NCBI GenBank assembly: GCA_030252795.1 | Contig: CP127080.1 | Coordinates: forward strand, 207,501-271,500 | Direction of reading: 5' to 3' | Source: Porticoccaceae bacterium LTM1 | GTDB lineage: Bacteria > Pseudomonadota > Gammaproteobacteria > Pseudomonadales > Porticoccaceae | Length of the DNA stretch: 64,000 bases | Shown here: piece by piece, positions 35,487-44,781 of the stretch | Layout: each line of letters starts with the position of its first letter | Position numbering within the stretch: the stretch's first letter is position 1 | Program-made: the position numbers and the translations under genes | Notes under the pieces: generated by a model | Database searches by the model: none | What the model was told of the DNA's origin: nothing | Seen by the model: the letters and a program-made list of their open reading frames with translations, nothing else

Positions 35487-36797
35487 ATGGCCAGACCCGG
35501 TAATATGCCGATGGGAAGCCAAAAAGGCATGGGCGAGCTACTTGCTCGCCTTCGCTTTTTGTTCCTGGCAATCGTAGTTTACCGTATCGGTATCCACATT
35601 CCGGTACCTGGAATCGACCCCGACCGCTTGGCTGAGTTGTTCAACCAGAATCAGGGCACCATCCTCGACATGTTCAACATGTTCTCCGGTGGCGCTCTGG
35701 CGAATATGAGTATTCTGGCTCTGGGCGTTATGCCTTATATTTCGGCCTCTATCATCATGCAGCTGATGAGTGCGGTAACCCCGTCACTTGAGCAGCTCAA
35801 GAAAGAGGGCGATGCCGGACGACGCAAGATCAACCAGTACACCCGCTACGGCACAGTGTTGCTGGCGACCGTACAAGGTATTGGTCTGGCGATTGGTCTC
35901 GGCTCACAAGGCATGGCTTACACCGCTGACTTCATGTTCTATTTCACCGCAGTTACCTCGCTGGTAACCGGTGCAGTGTTCATGATGTGGCTGGGTGAGC
36001 AGATTACCGAGCGCGGTATCGGCAACGGCATTTCCATGCTGATCTTCGCCGGTATTGTTGCCGGACTGCCGAGTGCTATTGGCCAATCTTTCGAGCAGGC
36101 ACGTCAGGGTAATATTCACTATCTGGCGCTGCTGCTGATTGGTCTGCTTGCTATTGCTGTAGTGTACTTTGTGGTGTTTATGGAGCGCGGTCAGCGCCGT
36201 ATCACTGTAAACTACGCCCAGCGCCAGCAAGGTCGCAAGATGTTCGCGGCGCAAACCAGCCACCTGCCATTGAAAGTCAATATGGCGGGTGTGATCCCGG
36301 CTATTTTCGCCAGCAGCCTGTTGCTGTTCCCGGCGTCAATCAGTCAGTGGTTCGGACAGAGTGTGAACGCCCCTGACTGGGTCGGTCAGATTGGTCTGTT
36401 CCTGGGACGCGGTCAGCCGCTGTATTACATCCTGTTTGCCGGGTTGATCATTTTCTTCTGCTTCTTCTATACGGCGTTGATGTACAACCCGAAAGAGATG
36501 GCAGACAACCTGAAGCGTGGTGGTGCTTACCTGCCGGGTATTCGTCCGGGTGAGCAAACTGCCAAGTATATTGACGGTGTAATGACCAAGCTCACCGTGA
36601 TTGGTGGCCTGTACATCGCCGGCGTTTGTATGCTGCCGGATGTGCTGCAAGCCCAATTCTCGGTGCCGTTCTATCTCGGCGGAACGTCGCTGCTGATTGC
36701 GGTGGTGGTAACCATGGACTTTATGGCCCAGGTTCAATCCCACCTGATGTCTTCGCAGTACGAATCGCTGATGAAGAAGCAGAATTTGAAAGGCTAA
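35487..36797 (+). CDS. secY: Preprotein translocase subunit SecY
   Basis: 436 aa with ten membrane segments. [10 protein letters not shown] follows TM1, the plug region is [15 protein letters not shown], and the ribosome/SecA-binding loops 4/5 ([13 protein letters not shown]) and 5/6 are present. It forms the channel with SecE and SecG, and sits at its usual place after rplO. Confidence 0.98.
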   Translation: MARPGNMPMGSQKGMGELLARLRFLFLAIVVYRIGIHIPVPGIDPDRLAELFNQNQGTILDMFNMFSGGALANMSILALGVMPYISASIIMQLMSAVTPSLEQLKKEGDAGRRKINQYTRYGTVLLATVQGIGLAIGLGSQGMAYTADFMFYFTAVTSLVTGAVFMMWLGEQITERGIGNGISMLIFAGIVAGLPSAIGQSFEQARQGNIHYLALLLIGLLAIAVVYFVVFMERGQRRITVNYAQRQQGRKMFAAQTSHLPLKVNMAGVIPAIFASSLLLFPASISQWFGQSVNAPDWVGQIGLFLGRGQPLYYILFAGLIIFFCFFYTALMYNPKEMADNLKRGGAYLPGIRPGEQTAKYIDGVMTKLTVIGGLYIAGVCMLPDVLQAQFSVPFYLGGTSLLIAVVVTMDFMAQVQSHLMSSQYESLMKKQNLKG

Positions 36798-36845
36798 TTA
36801 GGATCAGGCTGGCACTTGGGTGCCGCTGGATAATTGAGGTGAACC

Positions 36846-36962
36846 ATGAAAGTACGTGCATCAGTCAAAAAGATGTGCCGCAACTGCAAAACCGTAAAGC
36901 GCAACGGCGTTATTCGTGTAATTTGCAGCGCGGAACCGCGTCATAAGCAACGCCAGGGTTAA
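36846..36962 (+). CDS. rpmJ: 50S ribosomal protein L36, zinc-binding type
   Basis: 38 aa, nearly identical in design to E. coli L36: [19 protein letters not shown] with the zinc ligands C11, C14, C27 and H33 present. Preceded by TGAGGTGAACC. Last gene of the spc unit. Confidence 0.97.
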   Translation: MKVRASVKKMCRNCKTVKRNGVIRVICSAEPRHKQRQG

Positions 36963-36971
36963 TTCCCTTTG

Positions 36972-37005
36972 CCGGGTGCGCTAATTGCGCACCCGGACTT
37001 GCTTT
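36972..37005 (+). terminator. Hairpin after rpmJ, probable spc operon terminator
   Basis: CCGGGTGCGC (36972-36981) pairs perfectly with GCGCACCCGG (36987-36996) around TAATT, followed by ACTTGCTTTTT. The T run starts a few bases late, so termination may be partial. Confidence 0.6.
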
Positions 37006-37027
37006 TTAACGCATCGAAAGCTATCCT
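36999..37027 (+). promoter_or_regulatory. Candidate sigma-70 promoter of the alpha operon
   Basis: TTGCTT (36999-37004), 17 nt, TATCCT (37022-37027). The transcript would carry a leader of about 80 nt before rpsM, with a hairpin around 37062-37086; in E. coli S4 controls this operon through such a leader. Confidence 0.45.
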
Positions 37028-37113
37028 CTTGCGCCTTTTGCGTACCCTGTGCGCATTTCGGTGCCCCTTTGGGTTAAAGAGGGTGCATATTTTTAAACTG
37101 TGGAGAAATATCA

Positions 37114-37470
37114 ATGGCCCGTATTTCCGGTGTCAATATCCCCGATAATAAGCACGCGGTGATTTCACTCACCTACGTGTTCGGGATCGGACGCACAACC
37201 GCTAAAGCAATCTGCGCTGAAGTCGGTATCGCGGAAGATGTAAAGATTGCTGATCTCTCCGACGCGCAGATGGACTCCGTTCGTGAAGCTGTTGCTAAGC
37301 GTACTGTGGAGGGTGACTTGCGTCGTGAAATCAGTATGAATATCAAACGTTTGATGGACCTCGGTTGTTACCGTGGTTTGCGTCACCGTCGCAGCCTGCC
37401 GCTGCGTGGTCAGCGCACCAAAACCAATGCCCGCACCCGTAAGGGTCCGCGCAAGCCAATCAAGCGCTAA
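37114..37470 (+). CDS. rpsM: 30S ribosomal protein S13
   Basis: 118 aa. Head protein contacting P-site tRNA through its basic tail ([17 protein letters not shown]); [20 protein letters not shown] is the N-terminal signature. First gene of the alpha operon. Confidence 0.97.
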   Translation: MARISGVNIPDNKHAVISLTYVFGIGRTTAKAICAEVGIAEDVKIADLSDAQMDSVREAVAKRTVEGDLRREISMNIKRLMDLGCYRGLRHRRSLPLRGQRTKTNARTRKGPRKPIKR

Positions 37471-37489
37471 TTGATAGGAATTGTTGATT

Positions 37490-37882
37490 ATGGCAAAGCC
37501 TGGACAAAAGACCGCCCGTAAAAAGGTCAAAAAGACGGTTGTTGACGGAATCGCGCACATCTACGCTTCTTTCAACAACACCATCGTTACCATCACCGAC
37601 CGCCAGGGCAACGCCCTGAGCTGGGCTACCGCTGGTGGTTCCGGTTTCCGTGGTTCTCGTAAATCCACCCCGTTCGCTGCTCAGGTAGCTGCAGAACGCG
37701 CTGGTCTGGCCGCTCAAGAGTTCGGCCTGAAGAACCTCGAAGTAGAAGTTAAGGGCCCTGGCCCCGGCCGTGAATCTGCTGTTCGTGCACTGAACAACGC
37801 TGGATTCAAGATTACTAACATTACCGACGTGACGCCGATTCCGCATAACGGATGTCGTCCGCCGAAAAAACGTCGCGTATAA
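37490..37882 (+). CDS. rpsK: 30S ribosomal protein S11
   Basis: 130 aa. I used the ATG at 37490 ([12 protein letters not shown]) and not the upstream in-frame codons. [19 protein letters not shown] and the C-terminal [11 protein letters not shown], whose Asn-Gly pair can form isoaspartate, are conserved. Confidence 0.97.
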   Translation: MAKPGQKTARKKVKKTVVDGIAHIYASFNNTIVTITDRQGNALSWATAGGSGFRGSRKSTPFAAQVAAERAGLAAQEFGLKNLEVEVKGPGPGRESAVRALNNAGFKITNITDVTPIPHNGCRPPKKRRV

Positions 37883-37897
37883 GGCAGGGCTCAGATC

Positions 37898-38518
37898 ATG
37901 GCAAGATATATTGGACCAACTTGTAAGCTGTCTCGCCGCGAAGGAACTGACCTGTTCCTGAAAAGTGGCGTGCGTCCACTGGACTCCAAGTGTCGCGCAG
38001 AGAGCGCTCCTGGCCAGCACGGCCAGCGTCGCGGTCGTCTGTCTGACTACGGTGTTCAGCTGCGTGAAAAGCAAAAAGTTCGTCGTACCTACGGCGTTCT
38101 GGAAAAGCAATTCCGCAACTACTACAAAGAAGCTGCTCGTCTGAAAGGCGCAACCGGTACTAACCTGTTGACCCTGTTGGAGCAGCGTCTGGATAACGTT
38201 GTTTATCGCATGGGATTTGGCTCTACTCGCGCCGAAGCTCGTCAGCTGGTTTCTCACAACGCTATTCTGGTTAACGGCAAGAAAGTAAACGTTGCCTCTT
38301 ACCAGGTAAAAGCCGGTGACGAAGTGAGCGTTCGCGAGAAGTCCAAGAACCAACTGCGTATTCAAGGCGCACTGGCTCTGGCTGCACAGCGTGGTGATGT
38401 TGAGTGGGTATCGGTTGATGCCAGCAAAATGGCTGGTACATTTACCCGCACTCCGGATCGTAGCGATCTGCCCGCCGACATCAACGAGAACCTGATTGTA
38501 GAGCTGTACTCCAAGTAA
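37898..38518 (+). CDS. rpsD: 30S ribosomal protein S4
   Basis: 206 aa. N-terminal 16S-binding domain and S4 RNA-binding motif ([19 protein letters not shown], about 92-110). A primary assembly protein, part of the mRNA entry helicase and expected repressor of this operon. Confidence 0.97.
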   Translation: MARYIGPTCKLSRREGTDLFLKSGVRPLDSKCRAESAPGQHGQRRGRLSDYGVQLREKQKVRRTYGVLEKQFRNYYKEAARLKGATGTNLLTLLEQRLDNVVYRMGFGSTRAEARQLVSHNAILVNGKKVNVASYQVKAGDEVSVREKSKNQLRIQGALALAAQRGDVEWVSVDASKMAGTFTRTPDRSDLPADINENLIVELYSK

Positions 38519-38580
38519 GCACTGAGCTGACTTGGAGCACGCTAGACATTTGGGTTAACTGAACACTGACAGGTACGGAT

Positions 38581-39573
38581 ATGCAAACATCTGCGACAGA
38601 ACTTCTGACTCCGCGCACTATCGATGTAACCGAGCTGAGCTCTACCCACGCGAAAGTTGTACTGGAGCCGCTTGAGCGCGGTTTCGGACACACTCTGGGT
38701 AATGCCCTGCGCCGCATCCTGCTCTCTTCCATGCCTGGCTGTGCCATTGTGGAAGTGGAAATCGACGGTGTACTGCACGAGTACAGCAGCATCGAAGGTG
38801 TGCAGGAAGACGTAATTGAAATTCTGCTCAACCTGAAAGAGGTTGCCGTCGTAATGCACGGTAAAGACGAAGCTGAGCTGACCCTGAGCAAAAAAGGCAA
38901 AGGTGCAGTAACCGCCGGAGACATCCAGGTGGACAGCAACGTTGAGATCATGAACCCGGATCTGGTGATCGCCAACATTACTGGCGACACTGAACTGAAC
39001 ATGCGTTTGCGCATTCAGCGCGGCCGTGGCTACCAGCCAGCCGACGCTCGCAACAATGATCAGGAAGAGACCCGTGCGATTGGTCGCCTGCAACTGGACG
39101 CTTCTTACAGCCCGGTTCGCCGCGTCGCTTACGTAGTTGAGAGCGCACGTGTAGAACAGCGCACTGACCTGGACAAACTGGTTATCGATCTGGAAACCAA
39201 CGGTACTCTGGATCCGGAAGAAGCCATTCGCCGTGCAGCAACCATCCTTCAGCAACAGCTGGCGGTGTTTGTGAATCTGGAGAGTGAGTCTCAAGCCGAG
39301 CCTGAGGAGAAAGAAGAGGAAATTGATCCGATTCTCCTGCGTCCGGTTGATGATCTCGAGCTGACTGTTCGTTCGGCCAACTGCCTGAAGGCAGAGAGCA
39401 TCTACTACATTGGTGACCTGATTCAGCGCACCGAAGTAGAGCTGCTGAAAACCCCGAACCTCGGTAAGAAATCTCTCACTGAAATCAAAGACGTTCTCGC
39501 TTCTCGCGGCCTGTCACTGGGCATGCGTCTTGAGAACTGGCCGCCGGCCAGCCTCAAGAAAGAGAAAGCTTGA
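38581..39573 (+). CDS. rpoA: DNA-directed RNA polymerase subunit alpha
   Basis: 330 aa. The alpha-NTD (about 1-235, with [17 protein letters not shown] for dimerisation and core assembly) is joined by an acidic linker ([11 protein letters not shown]) to the alpha-CTD (about 250-330). The CTD keeps the DNA-contacting block [10 protein letters not shown]...[11 protein letters not shown] used at UP elements and by activators. Confidence 0.98.
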   Translation: MQTSATELLTPRTIDVTELSSTHAKVVLEPLERGFGHTLGNALRRILLSSMPGCAIVEVEIDGVLHEYSSIEGVQEDVIEILLNLKEVAVVMHGKDEAELTLSKKGKGAVTAGDIQVDSNVEIMNPDLVIANITGDTELNMRLRIQRGRGYQPADARNNDQEETRAIGRLQLDASYSPVRRVAYVVESARVEQRTDLDKLVIDLETNGTLDPEEAIRRAATILQQQLAVFVNLESESQAEPEEKEEEIDPILLRPVDDLELTVRSANCLKAESIYYIGDLIQRTEVELLKTPNLGKKSLTEIKDVLASRGLSLGMRLENWPPASLKKEKA

Positions 39574-39643
39574 GATAGACTTGTTAGTAGCGCTTGCTGA
39601 CTCTTTATCTAAAAAGAGTGCAACGAATTAAGGAATTGGAACT

Positions 39644-40045
39644 ATGCGTCATCGTCAAAGTGGCCGCCAATTGAACCGCAACAGCTCGCACCGTCGAGCC
39701 ATGTTCCGCAACATGACTGCATCATTGGTTGAGCATGAACTGATTAAAACTACTCTGCCAAAAGCCAAAGAGCTGCGTCGCGTTGCCGAGCCGCTGATCA
39801 CTCTGGCCAAGCAGGACTCTGTAGCCAACCGTCGTCTGGCGTTCGACCGCCTGCGCGATAAAGCGGCTGTAGGTAAGCTTTTCAACGAACTGGGTCCACG
39901 TTACCAGGAGCGTCCGGGTGGTTACATCCGCATCCTGAAGTGTGGCTTCCGTGCTGGTGACAACGCGCCTATGGCGTACGTTGAACTGGTGGATCGCCCG
40001 CAAGTTGAAGCAGCTGAAGAAGTTGTAGAGAGCGGCGAAGAGTAA
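39644..40045 (+). CDS. rplQ: 50S ribosomal protein L17
   Basis: 133 aa. [17 protein letters not shown] start. An acidic C-terminal tail ([11 protein letters not shown]) extends past the usual core. It lies near the tunnel exit and ends the alpha operon. Confidence 0.97.
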   Translation: MRHRQSGRQLNRNSSHRRAMFRNMTASLVEHELIKTTLPKAKELRRVAEPLITLAKQDSVANRRLAFDRLRDKAAVGKLFNELGPRYQERPGGYIRILKCGFRAGDNAPMAYVELVDRPQVEAAEEVVESGEE

Positions 40046-40063
40046 GTTCGTAGCCAATCTCAT

Positions 40064-40092
40064 AAAAAAACCGGGCATTGCCCGGTTTTTTT
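40064..40092 (+). terminator. Strong bidirectional terminator after rplQ
   Basis: AAAAAAACCGGGC pairs with GCCCGGTTTTTTT around ATT. With A and T runs on the two sides it can act on either strand, ending the alpha operon. Confidence 0.93.
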
Positions 40093-40115
40093 ATGCCTGG
40101 AAATACGTTTGGCGG

Positions 40116-40168
40116 GTAGGGTGCGCCGTGCGCACCATGGGTAGAGTGGTGCGCATGGCGCACCCTAC
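40116..40168. repeat. Inverted-repeat element with GTAGGGTGCGC ends
   Basis: Left arm GTAGGGTGCGCC...GCGCACCA (40116-40137), right arm TGGTGCGCATGGCGCACCCTAC (40147-40168). The arms are near-perfect complements around TGGGTAGAG. The GTAGGGTG/CACCCTAC tips recur at 49997-50092, which suggests a dispersed family. Confidence 0.7.
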
Positions 40169-40217
40169 AGACCTTGCCCCGAAATAACAGAAATCAACAA
40201 ACAGCCTAGCCAAAGTA

Positions 40218-40293
40218 GCTCTTTCCGCAGCCTGACAGGTCGCGACGATTTGTGGGTATTATGAGGAGGGGCCTGTCAGGCTGTGGAAAGAGC
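40218..40293. repeat. Long inverted repeat in the rplQ-apaH gap
   Basis: GCTCTTTCCGCAGCCTGACA... (40218-40239) and its complement at 40272-40293 differ at one of 22 positions, around a 32-nt loop. Together with the element at 40116-40168 it fills most of this gene-free stretch (40093-40411), where I see no gene. Confidence 0.65.
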
Positions 40294-40411
40294 GAGCTCG
40301 CTTTTCAGATTGTGTAAGACAAAAGAGATAGTCGCCCACGGCACCCAAAACGCTCTCAGCTTTGGTGCTCACGATGACAAATAAGCAGGTAAACAGGACG
40401 TTTCACTTAGC

Positions 40412-41218
40412 CTAACAGCTACAGTCGGTTTCAAAGGTCTCTTCATCACCGAGTCGAATCATCCGCAGTTTCCCACCCCAAACACAGCCGGTATCCAGCG
40501 GATAAAGATTATCTCCTACGGATTCACCCTCAAGAGATGCCCAGTGGCCAAAAAGGATTTTGACGTTCGCACTTAAGCGATTGGGCTGACTGAACCATGG
40601 TTCAAAACCTGCAGGCCCATTTGCAGGTGCCAGCTTATTGGTCAACTCAAGACGTCCATCGGTGTCGCAAAAACGCATTCGGGTAAGGTAATTGGTAATA
40701 ACTCGCCAACGTTCAGGACCCTGAAGGTTTTCAGACCATAAATCCGGCTGGTTGCCATACATGGCGTCGAAATAGGCATCGACATTGTCACCTTGCAGCA
40801 CCTGTTCCACTTCACGGGATAGGTTCAACGCAGTTTCTATATCCCACTGCGGAGGAATGCCGGCGTGGACGAGGCAGTAGCCTTGTTCGTAGATTGCCAG
40901 TGGCTGGCTTTGGAGCCAGTCGAGTAACAGGTCCCGGTCTGGGGCGTCGAGAATTTCCTGCAAAGTATCCTTGGGCTTCAGATTGTCACTGTGGTGGGCA
41001 ACAGCCAACAGGTGAAGATCGTGATTGCCAAGCACCATTCGAAAGCTATTGCCCAGAGAATGCAGATACCTCATTGTGGCCAACGACTCAGGGCCACGAT
41101 TAACAATATCCCCGGTTGACCAAAGTTGATCCTTGCCAGGATCAAACTGCACCTGATCCAACAATTGTTTGAGCGGTGTCAGGCAGCCCTGTAAATCACC
41201 TACAGCATAAATCGCCAT
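40412..41218 (-). CDS. apaH: Symmetrical bis(5'-nucleosyl)-tetraphosphatase ApaH
   Basis: 268 aa. Metallophosphatase motifs: GDLQGC (7-12), GDIVNRGPES (about 37-46) and GNHDLHL (about 64-70), with later His residues. It splits Ap4A and other Np4N alarmones to two NDPs and in E. coli also decaps Np4-capped RNA. The start overlaps the apaG stop; last gene of the lptD-apaH unit. Confidence 0.96.
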   Translation of the reverse strand: MAIYAVGDLQGCLTPLKQLLDQVQFDPGKDQLWSTGDIVNRGPESLATMRYLHSLGNSFRMVLGNHDLHLLAVAHHSDNLKPKDTLQEILDAPDRDLLLDWLQSQPLAIYEQGYCLVHAGIPPQWDIETALNLSREVEQVLQGDNVDAYFDAMYGNQPDLWSENLQGPERWRVITNYLTRMRFCDTDGRLELTNKLAPANGPAGFEPWFSQPNRLSANVKILFGHWASLEGESVGDNLYPLDTGCVWGGKLRMIRLGDEETFETDCSC

Positions 41219-41592
41219 CAGTGCAGTGCTCCGGGTACAGCAAGGACAAACGCCGGAATGGGTGCGTCGAAGGTATCACCGTCAGGCCCGACCATCTGGT
41301 AGCTGCCCTCCATGGTGCCAACCGGTGTTTCCAATATCACACCGCTGGAGTAACGGTAGCTGTCACCTGATGCAATAAAAGGCTGTTCGCCGACAACACC
41401 ATCACCCTGCACCTCTTTGCGTTCGTTATTGCCATCAACAATGTGCCAATGGCGTGACAGCAACTGGGCTGGCTGTGAGCCGTTATTGGTGATGGTGATG
41501 TGGTAAGCAAATGCAAAACGGCGACTTCCTGGCTCAGATTGATTGGCCAGGTATTCGGGTTGAACAGTTACTTGAATAGGGCAATCAGTCAT
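41218..41592 (-). CDS. apaG: ApaG family protein
   Basis: 124 aa. Fibronectin-III-like ApaG fold, with YHITITNNGSQPAQLLSRHW, GEQPFIASGDSYRYSSG and a GSYQM stretch typical of the family. Function not settled in bacteria; linked to Co2+ resistance and always near apaH. Overlaps rsmA at its start and apaH at its end. Confidence 0.93.
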   Translation of the reverse strand: MTDCPIQVTVQPEYLANQSEPGSRRFAFAYHITITNNGSQPAQLLSRHWHIVDGNNERKEVQGDGVVGEQPFIASGDSYRYSSGVILETPVGTMEGSYQMVGPDGDTFDAPIPAFVLAVPGALH

Positions 41593-42415
41593 TTTTTGAA
41601 TCGCGTGTCATCGCGTGAATTTGATTGCTGAGGCGAACAAAATCGGCAACGCTAAGAACTTCGGGGCGCAGTTGAAGATCAATATCGAGCTGATCCAACT
41701 GGTCGGCTCCAACAAAGTTCTTCAGGCTGTTGCGCAGGGTTTTACGGCGCTGCTGAAAGCAGGCGCTGACCAGTCGTTGCAGCAAGGAGACATCTTCCGC
41801 GGGGAAGGGTAAATCCTTATAGGGCAACAGCCGAACAATGGCTGAATCCACCTTGGGCGCCGGGTGAAAGGACCCGGGCGGCACCAGAAACAGTGGCTCT
41901 ACCTGGCAATAATACTGCGCCATTACTGTAAGTCGGCCGTAGGCCTTTTCACCGGGGCTGGCAGCGAGACGATCCACCACCTCTTTTTGCAACATAAAGT
42001 GCATATCAATCACTTCACCCACATAGCTGAGCAGGTGAAAAATCAATGGGGTTGAGATGTTGTAGGGCAGATTGCCAACAATTCGCATCGGCTTTTCGCC
42101 AAATCGAAACTGCCTGAAATCCGTTTTCAGTGCATCGCCCTGATGCAATTTGAATTCGGGATAGTTGCGAAATTTATCGGTCAACAGTGCGGCCAGATCG
42201 CGATCCAGCTCAACCACTTGTAATAGCGGGCAACGATCAAGCAGTGGCCGGGTCATCGCTCCCTGACCGGGGCCGATCTCAATCAGGTTGTCATCTTCCC
42301 TGGGGTGAATGGCATCGACAATTTTGTTGATTACGTTGTCATCCACCAGAAAATTCTGGCCAAAGCGCTTGCGAGCGCGGTGATCGGTTAGGTCGGTGTG
42401 ACGGGGCTTGGACAA
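41585..42415 (-). CDS. rsmA: 16S rRNA (adenine1518/1519-N6) dimethyltransferase RsmA (KsgA)
   Basis: 276 aa from the TTG at 42415, which has GGAG about 7 nt upstream and gives SKPRHTDLTDHRARKRFGQNF. An in-frame ATG at 42454 would add 13 residues, but it lacks a ribosome-binding site. SAM motif EIGPGQGAMT, and catalytic NLPYNIST. It dimethylates two adjacent adenines in the 3' hairpin of 16S rRNA during late 30S assembly. Loss confers kasugamycin resistance. Confidence 0.93.
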   Translation of the reverse strand: MSKPRHTDLTDHRARKRFGQNFLVDDNVINKIVDAIHPREDDNLIEIGPGQGAMTRPLLDRCPLLQVVELDRDLAALLTDKFRNYPEFKLHQGDALKTDFRQFRFGEKPMRIVGNLPYNISTPLIFHLLSYVGEVIDMHFMLQKEVVDRLAASPGEKAYGRLTVMAQYYCQVEPLFLVPPGSFHPAPKVDSAIVRLLPYKDLPFPAEDVSLLQRLVSACFQQRRKTLRNSLKNFVGADQLDQLDIDLQLRPEVLSVADFVRLSNQIHAMTRDSKND

Positions 42416-42470
42416 AAGTGGCTCCGCAAAAATCTGAAATTGAAAGAGTGACATGGGCTGGCTGAATTAA

Positions 42471-43448
42471 TCAACCAGCGCTTTGTGCCATAGTTGCGGC
42501 GTATTCTATCGCAGTCTGCAGGCTGCCGCAGTCGGCTTTGCCGGTTCCTGCCAGGTCGAGTGCCGTGCCGTGGTCAACCGAAGTGCGAATAATCGGCAGG
42601 CCAAGGGTGACATTCACTGCTCTGCCAAAACCCTGGTATTTGAGTACCGGCAAACCTTGATCGTGATACATCGCCAACACCGCATCGGCCTCGGAGAGGT
42701 ACTTGGGGGTAAACAGTGTGTCGGCAGGCAGAGGCCCCTCAAGCTTCAACCCCTTCTTACGTAACTGATCCAGAACGGGCTCGATAATTTCGATCTCTTC
42801 GCGGCCCAGATGCCCACCTTCACCGGCATGGGGATTTAACCCTGCCACCAAAATGCGAGGATTCGATATCCCGAATTTCTTTTGCAGGTCGCTGTGCAAA
42901 ATGGTGATAACACGTTCCAGCAGCGGTGCATTAATGGCATCGGCAACATCTCGAAGTGGCAGATGTGTGGTGGCCAATGCTACGCGCAGTGACTGGGTTG
43001 CCAACATCATTACCACTTGCGAAGTGGCGGTTTTGTCTGCGAGAAATTCAGTGTGGCCTGAAAAGGGTATACCTGCTTCATTGATCACCCCCTTGTGAAC
43101 CGGGCCGGTAATCATTGCCTGGCAGTAACCCGATTGGCAGTGTTCAACAGCCTGCTTCAGGCAATCCAGCACATAACGGGCATTAGCCGTTGCCAGCTTT
43201 CCTGGTTCGCTATGGGTTTGCAAAGCGACCGGGTGAATGGCCAGCTCGCCGGGAGAGAGGGGTCTTGGTTCGGTACTTAATGGACGCAGTGTAAGAGCGA
43301 GACCCAGCTTTGCAGCCCGCTGCTGAAGCAGCTGTGGGTCCGCAAAGACGACTATTTCGTGGGGGGAGCCTTGCTGGGCCAGCATAACCGCCAGGTCGGG
43401 GCCGATCCCGGCGGGCTCACCCGGCGTTAATGCCAGCCTTAAGGTCAT
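42471..43448 (-). CDS. pdxA: 4-hydroxythreonine-4-phosphate dehydrogenase PdxA
   Basis: 325 aa. Metal and substrate motifs [21 protein letters not shown] and [14 protein letters not shown] are present. An NAD-dependent step of the DXP-dependent pyridoxal-5'-phosphate pathway. Between surA and rsmA as in E. coli. Confidence 0.96.
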   Translation of the reverse strand: MTLRLALTPGEPAGIGPDLAVMLAQQGSPHEIVVFADPQLLQQRAAKLGLALTLRPLSTEPRPLSPGELAIHPVALQTHSEPGKLATANARYVLDCLKQAVEHCQSGYCQAMITGPVHKGVINEAGIPFSGHTEFLADKTATSQVVMMLATQSLRVALATTHLPLRDVADAINAPLLERVITILHSDLQKKFGISNPRILVAGLNPHAGEGGHLGREEIEIIEPVLDQLRKKGLKLEGPLPADTLFTPKYLSEADAVLAMYHDQGLPVLKYQGFGRAVNVTLGLPIIRTSVDHGTALDLAGTGKADCGSLQTAIEYAATMAQSAG

Positions 43449-43460
43449 GGTTGAGTCTGC

Positions 43461-44780
43461 TTACAGTTTGATCTCAATGAAGGTGTTGTCGCGCTGCTGT
43501 TGCAGCCAGATGGACAACTCTTCTTCAAACTTGCGGTCAACAAGAATCTCGCGGGCCCTGTTGTTGAGCACATTGCCACTGAAATCCTGATCTCGTACTT
43601 CACTTACCTGAAGGATGTGCCAGCCGTGCTCAGTGTGGAACGGGAAGCTGATTTCACCCACTTCCACGGATTGCATCATCTGTCCGAATTCGGGAACAAA
43701 TCGATCCGGAATATTCCAGCCGAGCTCTCCGCCACTGAGTTTTGAACCAGGGTCTTCAGACAGCTCTTTGGCGTAAGCTGCGAAATCCTTCTCGCTTTCC
43801 CCGGAGAGAAGGTCTTCTCGCACTTTCATCAGCTGGTTGTAGGCCGCTTCGTCGTCACGAATTTCGTTGGTTTTCACCAGGATATGGCGAACATCATATT
43901 CTTTGAGAATCAGTTGCTGCTGACCGCCCTTACGGTCATAAACCTTTAGAAGGTGAACGCCGGCGTCATTGCGAATGGGCTCTGAAATCTCACCGGGTTG
44001 AAGGTCTTTAACAGCATTGGCCATATCAAGAGGCAGCTCTACAGTGCTTCGCCAGCCGAGGTCGCCGCCTTGCAGGGCAGTTTGACCTGCGGATTGGGTC
44101 AATGCCATCTGCTTGAAGTCGCCACCTTCCATCAACTCAGAACGCATGGTATTTGCGCGGGCCATTACGCGTGCAACCTCATCCTTGGGAGCGCCAGCAG
44201 AAAGGTTCAATTGAATATGCCCCAATTGAAGCTGCGGTGACTTCCAGAATTGGCCTTCTTCTGACTCCAGGAAGTTAGTGATTTCCTGCAGCGATACCGG
44301 AATATTTTGTTTTACCGCGCCTTCCTGAACGTAATTGATTTTAATTTCGTTGCTGATCTGTCGGCGCAGGTCAGCCAGGTTTTCGCCATTGGCGTGTGCC
44401 TGCTCGACAAACTGTTCAAATGTCAGTCCCTGACGGGCTGCAATATCCTGCAAGGTCGCATTGATCTGGGCATCAGAGACCTGCATGTTGTTACGCTCTG
44501 CAAGACCCAGTTGCAGTCTCTCGTCAATCAGCCTTTCCAAAACCTGCTTGGCCAGTTCATCTCTTGGCGGCATAGGTTGGTTGGCGGCTTGAGCGCGCAT
44601 ATAAATCGATGCAAGGCGCTGATCCAGTTCGGTTTTCATCACCACGTCTTCACCGACAATGGCGACCACGCGATCCAGTTCGACCTCTTCGGCCATGGAA
44701 ACTTCGGCGCTAATGGCCAGAAGAGAGGCGCCCAACAGGCAGGCTGTGCGGGAAAGGGTACGAACTACAGTCTGCTTCAT
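43461..44780 (-). CDS. surA: Periplasmic chaperone and peptidyl-prolyl isomerase SurA
   Basis: 439 aa. I chose the ATG at 44780 (MKQTVVRTLSRT), just after the lptD stop with GAGA upstream; ATGs at 44792 and 44807 would overlap lptD. Signal peptide to about residue 29 (SMA before EEVELDRVVAIVG). The SurA N-domain is followed by two parvulin domains (about 180-275 and 290-390). It escorts outer-membrane proteins, including LptD, to the BAM complex. Confidence 0.95.
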   Translation of the reverse strand: MKQTVVRTLSRTACLLGASLLAISAEVSMAEEVELDRVVAIVGEDVVMKTELDQRLASIYMRAQAANQPMPPRDELAKQVLERLIDERLQLGLAERNNMQVSDAQINATLQDIAARQGLTFEQFVEQAHANGENLADLRRQISNEIKINYVQEGAVKQNIPVSLQEITNFLESEEGQFWKSPQLQLGHIQLNLSAGAPKDEVARVMARANTMRSELMEGGDFKQMALTQSAGQTALQGGDLGWRSTVELPLDMANAVKDLQPGEISEPIRNDAGVHLLKVYDRKGGQQQLILKEYDVRHILVKTNEIRDDEAAYNQLMKVREDLLSGESEKDFAAYAKELSEDPGSKLSGGELGWNIPDRFVPEFGQMMQSVEVGEISFPFHTEHGWHILQVSEVRDQDFSGNVLNNRAREILVDRKFEEELSIWLQQQRDNTFIEIKL

Positions 44781-44781
44781 A

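Noticed and set aside
42416-42454. Upstream ATG start for rsmA adding 13 residues
   Set aside because: No Shine-Dalgarno and no conservation in the extension; the TTG at 42415 has a good site. Kept as an alternative in the gene entry.
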